Positions 52,615-60,621 of a stretch of DNA of 64,000 nt are shown one piece after another (positions within the stretch are counted from its first letter, which is position 1; each line of letters begins with the position of its first letter). Source of the DNA: Nonomuraea candida (lineage in GTDB: Bacteria; Actinomycetota; Actinomycetes; Streptosporangiales; Streptosporangiaceae); NCBI RefSeq assembly GCF_000725485.1, contig NZ_JOAG01000020.1:186001-250000 (forward strand). Reading direction: 5' to 3'. Made by a program: the position numbers and the translations under genes. The notes under the pieces were generated by a model. That model was given only the letters and a program-made list of their open reading frames with translations. It searched no databases and was not told the DNA's origin.

Positions 52615-53643
52615 GTGGCGACGATCGGAGACGTGGCCCGGGAGGCCGGGGTGAGCCGCAGCACGGCGTCGTACGCGCTGTCGGGCAAGCGGCCCATCTC
52701 GGAGGAGGTGCGGCGCAGGGTGCTGGCCGCCGCCGAGGCGCTCGCGTACACGCCGAACGCCGGCGCCCGCGCGCTCGCCACCGCCCAGACCAAGGTCCTC
52801 GGTCTGCTCGCCCAGTTCCACGAAGACGAGTTCGCGCCCGCGATGATGCAGTACATCCTGGGCGTCACGAACACCGCCCGCGACCTCGGTTACGACACCC
52901 TGCTGGTCAACGAGGCCGACGGGGTGCGGGCCCTGCGCCGCGTCACCGACTCCCGCATGGTCGACGGCGTCGTCCTGATGAACATCGCCCAGGACGACGC
53001 CCGGCTGCCCATCCTGCGCGCCGCGCCGCAGCCGGGCGCGCTGGTCGGGCTGCCCGGCGACTGCTCCGGCCTCGACGTGTTCGACCTGGACTTCGAGGAG
53101 GCCGGGCGGGTGATGGTGGACCACCTGCACCGGCTCGGCCACCGCGAGCTCATCCTGATCTCGCAGCCGGAGCACGTCGTCGAGCGGGGCGGCGCGTACG
53201 TGTGGCGGCTGCGCGACGCCGCGCTCGAACGCGCCCGCCAGCTCGGCCTCACCCTGCACGCCGTCTACGGCGAGTCCCGCCAGCCGGCGGTGGGCCGGCT
53301 GCTCGTCCACCTGCTCGACACCTACCCGGCGGCGACCGGCCTGCTGATCAACAACGAGGCGGCCGCGGCGGCGCTGCCCTCGGTCACCTACGAGCGGGGG
53401 CTGCGGGTGCCCGGCGACCTGTCGGTCATCGGGCGCTACTCCGAGGAGTTCGCCGCGACCTTCTCCCTGCCCTACTCGTTCATCGAGAGCGCGCCCGACC
53501 GCCTCGGCGCCATGGCCGTGCGCCAGCTCGTGCGGCGCGTGGAGTCACCGGTGGCCAGGAACGAGCCGTTCGTGGTGCGCTTCATCTCGCCCGAGCTGGT
53601 CTCCCGGGGCAGCACCGCGCCCCCGGGCACCCGCTCCCCCTGA
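52615..53643 (+). CDS. LacI-family regulator of glycan locus B
   Basis: A 342-aa regulator beginning VATIGDVAREAGVSRSTASYALSGKRPIS, an intact LacI helix-turn-helix, hinge at ~46-60 (PNAGARALATAQTKVLGLL), then the sugar-binding-like effector domain (HRLGHRELILISQPEH; GLRVPGDLSVIGRYSEEFA; DRLGAMAVRQLV). GTG 52615 is favoured over GTG 52609 because GGAGG lies five bases before it. It is divergent from the secreted GH gene and upstream of the importer operon. GAACCGGTTC sites flank its promoter, whereas the structural genes carry TGTGAGCGCTAACA, so one of the two site types may belong to another LacI protein. Confidence 0.92.
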   Translation: MATIGDVAREAGVSRSTASYALSGKRPISEEVRRRVLAAAEALAYTPNAGARALATAQTKVLGLLAQFHEDEFAPAMMQYILGVTNTARDLGYDTLLVNEADGVRALRRVTDSRMVDGVVLMNIAQDDARLPILRAAPQPGALVGLPGDCSGLDVFDLDFEEAGRVMVDHLHRLGHRELILISQPEHVVERGGAYVWRLRDAALERARQLGLTLHAVYGESRQPAVGRLLVHLLDTYPAATGLLINNEAAAAALPSVTYERGLRVPGDLSVIGRYSEEFAATFSLPYSFIESAPDRLGAMAVRQLVRRVESPVARNEPFVVRFISPELVSRGSTAPPGTRSP

Positions 53644-53716
53644 CGCCAGGGTGCTCCCGCCCTGCGCCTCGCCCTCTCTGACCCCCAACCCCCCGCATCT
53701 CCCGCCACGTCCCTGA

Positions 53717-53730
53717 TGTGAGCGCTAACA
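53717..53730. promoter_or_regulatory. LacI-type operator before the importer operon (locus B)
   Basis: TGTGAGCGCTAACA, identical in all 14 bases to 52278-52291, immediately before the GGAGGAG ribosome-binding site of the binding-protein gene. Confidence 0.82.
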
Positions 53731-53742
53731 CAGGAGGAGTCG

Positions 53743-55011
53743 ATGAACCGTTCGTCGATGTCCACGAGGACGGCGGTCCTCGCCACCGCCGCCCTGGCGC
53801 TGTCCGCACTGACCGCCTGCGCCTCCGCCCCCCAGGGCGCCTCCGGCACCGCCTCCGCCTCCGCCGGCGGGTCGTACACCTGGTGGGACCCCTACCCGCA
53901 GCACGACGCGTCCTCCGCGTGGGCCAAGCGGGTGGACGCCTGCGGCCGGCAGGCCGGCGTCACCATCCAGCGCACCGCCTACGACACGACCGCGCTCACC
54001 AACCAGGCCCTGCTCGCCGGCCAGGAGGGCAACGCCCCCGACGTGATCCTGCTCGACAACCCGGCCGTCTCCACCCTGGCCGACGCCGGGATGCTGAGCG
54101 CGATGTCCGACTTCGGCCTGGAGGTGAACCGGTTCGACAAGAACCTCGTCGCCGCCGGCGAGCTGGACGGCAAGACGTACGGCATCCCGATCGGCGCCAA
54201 CACCCTGGCCCTCTACTACAACAAGAAGATCCTCGACGACGCCGGCGTGGACCCCGCCTCGATCAAGGACTGGGCCTCGCTCACCACGGCCATGAAGAAG
54301 GTCAAGGCCGCGGGCAAGAAGCCGATCACGTTCGCGGCCATCGGCACCGAGGAGGGCTCCTTCCAGTTCCTGCCCTGGTTCTGGGGCGCCGGCGCGCAGC
54401 TCACGCAGCTCGACTCGCCGCAGGCCGTCGAGGCGCTCACGCTGTGGAGCTCCTGGCTCAAGGACGGCCTCGCGCCGAACTCGGTCATCAGCAACTCCCA
54501 GAACACCACCTGGGAGGAGTTCCTGACGGGCGAGTTCGCCTTCGCCGAGAACGGCACCTGGCAGATCAACAGCGCCGCCGGGGCGGACTTCCCCACCGGC
54601 GTCGTGCAGATCCCCGCCAAGGACGGCGGCGTCGCCCCGACCCCGACCGGCGGCGAGTTCATCACGGTCCCCGTGCAGAAGGACACCGGGCGCTACGACG
54701 TCACCAAGAAGGTCCTGGAGTGCATGACCACGCCCGAGGGCCTGGTCGAGACCGGCACGACGTTCGCGTACTACATCCCCTCCACCGCCGACGGGCAGCA
54801 GGCGATCCTGGCCAAGGAGCCGAGCCTGAAGCCGTGGGTGGAGGCCGTGCGCAGCGCCAAGGGCCGTACCAGCGACAACCTCGGCACCGACTACCCGAAG
54901 ATCTCCGAGGCGCTGTGGACCGGGGTGCAGAAGGCGCTGAGCGGGGCGGCCAGCCCCGCCGACGCGCTCAAGCAGGCGCAGGCGCAGGCGAAGCAGGCCG
55001 TCGGCGACTGA
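53743..55011 (+). CDS. ABC sugar-transport solute-binding lipoprotein (locus B)
   Basis: A 422-aa family-1 solute-binding protein with a lipoprotein signal (LALSALTAC, C26). Mature part opens SYTWWDPYPQHDASSAWAKRV; KTYGIPIGANTLALYYNKKILDDAGVDPASI is the classic sugar-binding segment. Aromatic residues in PWFWGAGAQLT and NGTWQINSAAG could stack on the sugar. ATG 53743 has GGAGGAG; the operator TGTGAGCGCTAACA lies just upstream. First gene of a five-gene operon with two permeases and two glycosidases. Confidence 0.94.
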   Translation: MNRSSMSTRTAVLATAALALSALTACASAPQGASGTASASAGGSYTWWDPYPQHDASSAWAKRVDACGRQAGVTIQRTAYDTTALTNQALLAGQEGNAPDVILLDNPAVSTLADAGMLSAMSDFGLEVNRFDKNLVAAGELDGKTYGIPIGANTLALYYNKKILDDAGVDPASIKDWASLTTAMKKVKAAGKKPITFAAIGTEEGSFQFLPWFWGAGAQLTQLDSPQAVEALTLWSSWLKDGLAPNSVISNSQNTTWEEFLTGEFAFAENGTWQINSAAGADFPTGVVQIPAKDGGVAPTPTGGEFITVPVQKDTGRYDVTKKVLECMTTPEGLVETGTTFAYYIPSTADGQQAILAKEPSLKPWVEAVRSAKGRTSDNLGTDYPKISEALWTGVQKALSGAASPADALKQAQAQAKQAVGD

Positions 55012-55015
55012 TGTC

Positions 55016-55975
55016 ATGACCTCGCTTCGCACCACAGGGACGGTCGCGGTGGGCGGCGCGGCGCACGCGGCCCCGCCCCGGCGGCGGGCCCGGCGGCGGG
55101 CCCGGCGGTGGACGGCCTTCGCCTTCCTCGCCCCGCTCATCGTCTATCTGGTCGTCTTCTACTCCTACCCGCTCTACCGCAACATCGAGCTGAGCGTGCA
55201 CGACTACACGCCGCGCGCGTTCGTGCAGGGCAACCCCGAGTTCACCGGCCTGGAGAACTACCTGGACATCCTGGCCGACGACACCTTCCTGCGGGCGCTG
55301 CGCAGCACGGCCGTGTTCACGCTGGCCTCCATCGCCGCGCAGTACGCCATCGGGCTGGCCCTGGCGGTCTTCTTCCACCGCCACTTCCGCCTGTCGGCGG
55401 CGCTGCGCGCGATGTTCCTCGTGCCGTGGCTGCTGCCGCTGATCGTCTCGGCCTCCACCTGGTCGTGGATGCTCAACAGCGAGAACGGCATCGTCAACGC
55501 GGCGCTCCAGGCGTTCGGCATCGGCCAGATCAACTGGCTGACCTCACCGGACACCTCGCTGCTCGCGGTCACCATCGCCAACATCTGGCTCGGCGTCCCG
55601 TTCAACCTGGTGATCCTCTACGCCGGCCTGCAGAACATCCCCGCCGACCTGTACGAGGCCGCCGGGCTCGACGGGGCCGGCCCCTGGCAGCGCTTCCGCC
55701 GCATCACGTTCCCGCTGCTGCGCCCGGTGTCGCTGATCACCCTGCTGCTGGGACTGATCTACACGCTCAAGGTCGTCGACATCATCTGGATCATGACCAG
55801 GGGCGGCCCCGCCGACGCCTCCACCACGCTGGCCATCTGGTCCTACCGCGAGGCGTTCGGCACCGGCCAGCCCGACTTCTCCCCGGCGGCGGCCGTCGGC
55901 AACCTGCTCATCCTCATCGCCTTCGCCGCCGGGCTCGTCCATGTGCGCCTGCAACGAGGGGAGGACCGGGCATGA
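55016..55975 (+). CDS. ABC sugar-transport permease, MalF type (locus B)
   Basis: A 319-aa inner-membrane component with six predicted helices and EAA loop YEAAGLDGAGPWQRFRRITFPLLRP. The N-terminus has tandem arginine-rich RRRARRRARR before the first helix (WTAFAFLAPLIVYLVVFYSYPLY). The start lies four bases after the binding-protein stop; the stop overlaps the next ATG by four bases. Confidence 0.94.
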   Translation: MTSLRTTGTVAVGGAAHAAPPRRRARRRARRWTAFAFLAPLIVYLVVFYSYPLYRNIELSVHDYTPRAFVQGNPEFTGLENYLDILADDTFLRALRSTAVFTLASIAAQYAIGLALAVFFHRHFRLSAALRAMFLVPWLLPLIVSASTWSWMLNSENGIVNAALQAFGIGQINWLTSPDTSLLAVTIANIWLGVPFNLVILYAGLQNIPADLYEAAGLDGAGPWQRFRRITFPLLRPVSLITLLLGLIYTLKVVDIIWIMTRGGPADASTTLAIWSYREAFGTGQPDFSPAAAVGNLLILIAFAAGLVHVRLQRGEDRA

Positions 55976-56778
55976 AGGGGTGGAAGACGGCGCTGGGCGT
56001 CTGCCTCGTGGCCGTGATGTTGTTCCCGGTCTACTGGATGGTCAACGTCTCGCTGACCAGGACGAGCGACATGCGGGCCGACCCGCCCCACTGGTTCCCG
56101 TGGGACCCCACCTTCGAGGGGTACGCCGCCGCGCTCGGCCAGCAGCTGCCCGCCCTGGCCACCAGCCTGTTCATCGGCCTGGGCACCGTCGCGCTCACGC
56201 TCGCCGTGTCCCTGCCCGCCGGGTTCGCCCTGGCCAAGCTGCGCCCGCGTGGCACCCGGACGATCGACTTCCTGCTGCTGGCCGCGCAGATGATCCCGGC
56301 CGTCGTCATGGCCATGGGCTTCTACGCGATCTACATCAGGCTCGGGCTGCTCAACACCGTCGCGGGCCTGATCGTGGCCGACTCGACGCTGGCCGTGCCG
56401 TTCGGGGTGCTGCTGTTCCGGGCGTTCATGGCGGGCATCCCCGCCGAGGTCATGGCCGCGGCGCAGATCGACGGGGCGAGCACCTGGCGCACGTTCCGGT
56501 CGATCGTGCTGCCGCTCAGCCGCAACTCCGTGATTACCGTCTCGCTCTTCACGTTCCTGTGGGCGTGGTCGGACTTCATCTTCGCCTCGACCCTCAACCG
56601 CAACAGCGACGTCATCCCGATCACGCTCGGCATCTTCCGCTACATCGGCAACAACACCACGCAGTGGAACTCGATCATGGCGACCGCCGTGATCGCCTCC
56701 CTGCCCGCCGCCGTCCTGCTCGTCCTCGCGCAGCGCTACATCGCCGCCGGGGTCACCGCGGGCGCCGTCAAGGACTGA
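55972..56778 (+). CDS. ABC sugar-transport permease, MalG type (locus B)
   Basis: A 268-aa permease with about six helices and EAA loop AAAQIDGASTWRTFRSIVLPLSRN. It starts MKGWKTALGVCLVAVMLFPVYWMVNVSLT, the standard MalG opening, at the ATGA overlap with the previous gene. The last codons and the following bases form a 16-bp tandem repeat that contains the stop. As in locus A, no ATPase gene is present, so a shared MsiK-like ATPase encoded elsewhere is expected. Confidence 0.94.
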   Translation: MKGWKTALGVCLVAVMLFPVYWMVNVSLTRTSDMRADPPHWFPWDPTFEGYAAALGQQLPALATSLFIGLGTVALTLAVSLPAGFALAKLRPRGTRTIDFLLLAAQMIPAVVMAMGFYAIYIRLGLLNTVAGLIVADSTLAVPFGVLLFRAFMAGIPAEVMAAAQIDGASTWRTFRSIVLPLSRNSVITVSLFTFLWAWSDFIFASTLNRNSDVIPITLGIFRYIGNNTTQWNSIMATAVIASLPAAVLLVLAQRYIAAGVTAGAVKD

Positions 56779-56822
56779 CGCCGTCCAGGACTGACGCCAC
56801 TAAGGACTGACGACGTCCAGGA
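56771..56822. repeat. 16-bp tandem repeat across the permease stop codon
   Basis: AGGACTGACGCCGTCC, AGGACTGACGCCACTA, AGGACTGACGACGTCC, then AGGAC. The permease TGA stop lies in the first unit. Confidence 0.85.
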
Positions 56823-56867
56823 CCCGCACGGCGTCGTCCGAAGCTCTTCAGAGAAAGGTTGCACCAC

Positions 56868-58751
56868 ATGACCAGCCCCGTGCTGCCGTCCCACGGCCGG
56901 GCACGCCCCCTCGGGCTCGCGCAGGTCTCGCTCACCGGCGGGTTCTGGGGGAGCCGCCAGACCGTGAACGCCACGGCGACGCTCGCCCACTGCGAGTCGT
57001 GGATGGAGCGCCTCGGCTGGCTGGCCAACTTCGACCGGGTCGCCGACGGCGCCACCGGGCCCGACCGCCCCGGCTGGTCGTTCTCCGACTCCGAGGTCTA
57101 CAAGCTGCTGGAGGCCCTGGCCTGGGAGAGCGCCAGGACCGGCGACCCGGCGGCGGAGGCGGCCATCAAGCGGCTCACCGCCCGCGTCGCCCGCGCCCAG
57201 GACCCCGACGGCTACCTCAACACCTGCTACGGGCATCCCGGCCGGCCCCCGCGCTACAGCGACCTGGAGTCCGGCCACGAGCTCTACAACACCGGCCACC
57301 TGCTCCAGGCCGCCGTGGCCCGGCTGCGCACCCACGGCGAGGACGACCTGGTACGCGTCGCGCGCCGGGCCGCCGACCACGTGTGCCGCACGTTCGGCCC
57401 CGAGGGGCGCGCCGCGATCTGCGGCCATCCGGAGATCGAGGTCGGCCTGGCCGAGTTCGGCCGCGCCCTGGGGGAGCCGCGCTACATCGACCAGGCCCGC
57501 CTGTTCCTCGACCGCCGCGGCCACGGCACGCTGAAGGACATCCCGCTGGGGCGCGCGTACTTCCAGGACGACATCCCGATCCGGGAGGCGGACGTGTGGC
57601 GCGGCCACGCCGTGCGCGCGCTCTACCTCGCCGCCGCGGCGGTGGACGTCGCGGTCGAGCACCGCGACGACGAGCTGCTGCGCGCCGTGGAACGGCAGTG
57701 GGAGCGCTCGGTCGCCCGCCGCACCTACCTCACCGGCGGCATGGGCTCGCGCCACCAGGACGAGGGCTTCGGCGAGGACTGGGAGCTGCCCCCCGACCGC
57801 GCCTACTGCGAGACCTGCGCCGGGGTCGCCTCGATCATGGTCTCCTGGCGGCTCCACCTCGCCACCGGCGACGTCCGCTACACCGACCTCATCGAGCGCA
57901 CGCTGTACAACGTCATCGCCACCTCCCCGAGCGCGGACGGCCGGGCCTTCTTCTACGCCAACCCCCTCCACCAGCGCGCCGCCGGCCGGCCCGCCGACCC
58001 GGACGAGGTGAGCCCGCGCGCCGAGGCCGGCGCCAGGGCCGCCTGGTTCGACGTCTCCTGCTGCCCGACGAACGTCGCCCGCACGCTCGCCGGCCTGCAC
58101 GCCTACCTGGCCACCACCGACGACGACGGCCTGCAGCTGCACCAGTACGCCCCCTGCGAGATCCGCGCCGAGCTGCCCGGCGGGCGGCCGGTGGCCGTGG
58201 ACGTCGAGACCGCCTACCCGGAGAGCGGGACCGTCCGCGTCCGGATCGCCGCCGGCTCGCCCGAGCCCTGGACGCTCTCCCTGCGCGTGCCCGCCTGGGC
58301 CGCCGGCGCCACGCTGACCGAGGGCGGGCGCACCCGGCCGGTCGAGCCCGGCCTGGCGCGGGTGCGGCGCGCCTTCCGCGCCGGCGACGAGATCGTCCTC
58401 GACCTGCCGATGGCGCCCCGCTTCACCTGGCCCGACCCGCGCATCGACGCCGTACGGGGGTGCGTGGCGGTGGAGCGCGGGCCCGAGGTGCTCTGCGTGG
58501 AGTCCCACGACCTGCCGGCCGCCGGCGCGCTCGACTTCCTGGTCGTGGACGCCGGCACCGCCCCGCGCGACGTCCCCGGCGGCGCCGTCGTCCGTGGCCG
58601 GACGCCCGCCCGGCCCGACCGGCCGTGGCCCTATCCCGCCGGCCCGGCCGGCGACGGCGACGGCGGGTGGTTCGACGTGCCGCTGCGGCCGTACCACGCG
58701 TGGGCGCGGCGCGGGCCCGCCAGCATGCGGATCTTCCTCCCCGTCTCCTGA
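56868..58751 (+). CDS. GH127 beta-L-arabinofuranosidase
   Basis: A 627-aa cytoplasmic enzyme of the HypBA1 family (PF07944), releasing beta-linked L-arabinofuranose. Conserved elements are LTGGFWGSRQ near the start, DPDGYLNTCYG, SGHELYNTGHLLQAAVA and TGGMGSRHQDEGFGEDWELP. The zinc/nucleophile set is intact: E315 and C317 in YCETCAG, C398 and C399 in SCCPTN, equivalent to E338, C340, C417 and C418 of HypBA1. Length fits the family (~640). ATG 56868 has GAAAGG nine bases upstream; TTG 56859 in frame is unlikely. With no signal peptide it acts on sugars brought in by the adjacent ABC importer. Confidence 0.93.
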   Translation: MTSPVLPSHGRARPLGLAQVSLTGGFWGSRQTVNATATLAHCESWMERLGWLANFDRVADGATGPDRPGWSFSDSEVYKLLEALAWESARTGDPAAEAAIKRLTARVARAQDPDGYLNTCYGHPGRPPRYSDLESGHELYNTGHLLQAAVARLRTHGEDDLVRVARRAADHVCRTFGPEGRAAICGHPEIEVGLAEFGRALGEPRYIDQARLFLDRRGHGTLKDIPLGRAYFQDDIPIREADVWRGHAVRALYLAAAAVDVAVEHRDDELLRAVERQWERSVARRTYLTGGMGSRHQDEGFGEDWELPPDRAYCETCAGVASIMVSWRLHLATGDVRYTDLIERTLYNVIATSPSADGRAFFYANPLHQRAAGRPADPDEVSPRAEAGARAAWFDVSCCPTNVARTLAGLHAYLATTDDDGLQLHQYAPCEIRAELPGGRPVAVDVETAYPESGTVRVRIAAGSPEPWTLSLRVPAWAAGATLTEGGRTRPVEPGLARVRRAFRAGDEIVLDLPMAPRFTWPDPRIDAVRGCVAVERGPEVLCVESHDLPAAGALDFLVVDAGTAPRDVPGGAVVRGRTPARPDRPWPYPAGPAGDGDGGWFDVPLRPYHAWARRGPASMRIFLPVS

Positions 58752-58812
58752 GCACGGCGCCGTCCGCGCGGCAGGAGCCGTTCCCCCCACCCCCCGAAGG
58801 AGAGTGACGCCC

Positions 58813-60567
58813 ATGTCCCGCATCCGAATGGCCGCCTTAGCCCTGGCCACCACGGTCGCCACCGTGACGGCCACCGCCCTGCCGGCGGCGGCCGGCCCGA
58901 ACCTGACCGCCGCATCCGCATCCCTGGCCGTGGCCGGTGCGGGTGCGGCGGCCGGGGCGACGCTGACCGTCGACGTCGCGCGGCCGTTCCGGCCGGTCAC
59001 CCACGCGGCCTCCGGCGGGCTCTACGGCCTGGCGGAGAACTCCCGCCCGGCCGACTCCACCCTGCTGCCGATCAAGGTGAACTCGCTCACCCAGCCCGCC
59101 CCCGGCGTCGGCCAGCGCCCCAACGGCCAGCCGCCCGGCGGCGACTCCCTGCTGGTCGCCCCGCAGGCCGACCGCGTCGGGGCCGGCCAGTTCATCCGGA
59201 TGCCCGACATCTACCCCGACTTCCCCTACCGGTGGGTGAGCTGGAACGACTGGCTGGCCAAGGTCGACACCATGGTCCGCGCCCGGCTGGCGGCCACCAG
59301 CGTCACCAACGTGCTGGGCTGGGAGTTGTGGAACGAACCCGACTACACCTGGAACACCGCCGCCGCGGGCCCGTTCAACGACGGGTGGGTGCGGACGTAC
59401 CGGGCGGTCCGGGCGCTCGACCCGCTCACGCCGATCGTCGGCCCGAGCACCGCCACCTACGACCGGTCGTGGATGCAGTCGTTCCTCACCCACGCCAGGA
59501 ACACCGGCACCCTGCCCGACATCATCTGCTGGCACGAGCTGCAGAACCCCGCCCGGATCGCCGCAGACCTGGCCGACTACCGTGCCCTGGAGGCGTCGCT
59601 GGGCATCAGCCCGCGCCGCATCTCCATCAACGAGTACGCCGCCCCCGCCGAGGTGGACGTCCCCGGCCGCGTCGCCGACTACGTGGCCGAGCTGGAACGC
59701 GGCGGCGTCGAGTCCGCCCACCGCGCCTTCTGGTACGAGTATGGCACCATGAACGGCCTCGTCACCGGCAACAACCAGCCCACCGGCACGTGGTGGCTCT
59801 ACAAGTGGTACGGCGACATGGCCGGCAACATGGTCACGACCACCTCCACCACGCGCACCGGCCTCGACGGCTTCGCCTCCTACGACGGCACCCGCAGGAT
59901 CGTCGACGTCGTCTTCGGCAACGAGGCGGGCACCAACACCGTCGACCTCACCGGGCTGGGCGCGCTCGGCTCCAGCGTCCGCGTCACGCTCTCGTCCACG
60001 CCGTCCAGCGGCCGCTTCACCGCCGTCCCCGCACCCACCACCGTCTCCGTCACCACCAGGACCGTCAGCGGCGGCCGGCTCACCGTGCAGGTGCCTGACA
60101 TGGTCGCCACCAGCGCCTACCGCCTCGTCGTCGAACCGGTCAGTGGGGTGCCGGCCTACCAGCAGCGTTACGAGGCCGAGAACGCCTCGGTCTTCCGCGC
60201 CCAGCGGCTGACCGCCGCCGGCGCGTCGGGCGGCGGGTACGTGGGCCGCATCGACAACTCCGGCACGCCGCGCACCGACAGCTACGTCGACTTCGTGGTG
60301 AACGTGCCCAGCGCCCGCGCCTACACGATGACCATCGGCTACGCCAACGCCACCGGGGCCACGGCGACGCAGGGGCTGGCGTACAACGGGGGCGCCTGGA
60401 GCACGGTCAGCTACCCGCCCACCCCCGCCTGGGGCCAGTTCGGCGCCACGGTCAGCACCACGGTGACGCTGAAGGCGGGCTACAACGTGATCCGCCTGGC
60501 CAAGGGCTCCCCGCACTTCGCCGGCGGCACGGGCTACGCCGAACTGGACTACATCCACCTCACCTGA
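58813..60567 (+). CDS. Secreted GH39-like (clan GH-A) glycosidase with C-terminal CBM
   Basis: A 584-aa exported protein. Signal peptide MSRIRMAALALATTVATVTATALPAAAG; TIM-barrel domain ~60-370 with GWELWNEPDYTWNT (acid/base Glu ~175) and RRISINEYAAPAEVD (nucleophile Glu ~273), the NEP ... NEY arrangement of clan GH-A; then a short beta domain and a CBM35/CBM6-like module from ~452 (QRYEAENASVFRAQRLTAAG). It shares FPYRW, WHELQNP and NINEY-type segments with the larger enzyme at 48636, so the two are paralogues. GH39 includes enzymes that trim arabinofuranosyl groups from arabinogalactan protein; specificity here is inferred. ATG 58813 has GGAG upstream. Confidence 0.85.
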   Translation: MSRIRMAALALATTVATVTATALPAAAGPNLTAASASLAVAGAGAAAGATLTVDVARPFRPVTHAASGGLYGLAENSRPADSTLLPIKVNSLTQPAPGVGQRPNGQPPGGDSLLVAPQADRVGAGQFIRMPDIYPDFPYRWVSWNDWLAKVDTMVRARLAATSVTNVLGWELWNEPDYTWNTAAAGPFNDGWVRTYRAVRALDPLTPIVGPSTATYDRSWMQSFLTHARNTGTLPDIICWHELQNPARIAADLADYRALEASLGISPRRISINEYAAPAEVDVPGRVADYVAELERGGVESAHRAFWYEYGTMNGLVTGNNQPTGTWWLYKWYGDMAGNMVTTTSTTRTGLDGFASYDGTRRIVDVVFGNEAGTNTVDLTGLGALGSSVRVTLSSTPSSGRFTAVPAPTTVSVTTRTVSGGRLTVQVPDMVATSAYRLVVEPVSGVPAYQQRYEAENASVFRAQRLTAAGASGGGYVGRIDNSGTPRTDSYVDFVVNVPSARAYTMTIGYANATGATATQGLAYNGGAWSTVSYPPTPAWGQFGATVSTTVTLKAGYNVIRLAKGSPHFAGGTGYAELDYIHLT

Positions 60568-60621
60568 CCACCGACCCCCTCCGCCCGCACCCTTCCGCAT
60601 CCGCGGGGTCGCCCTCGCGGA

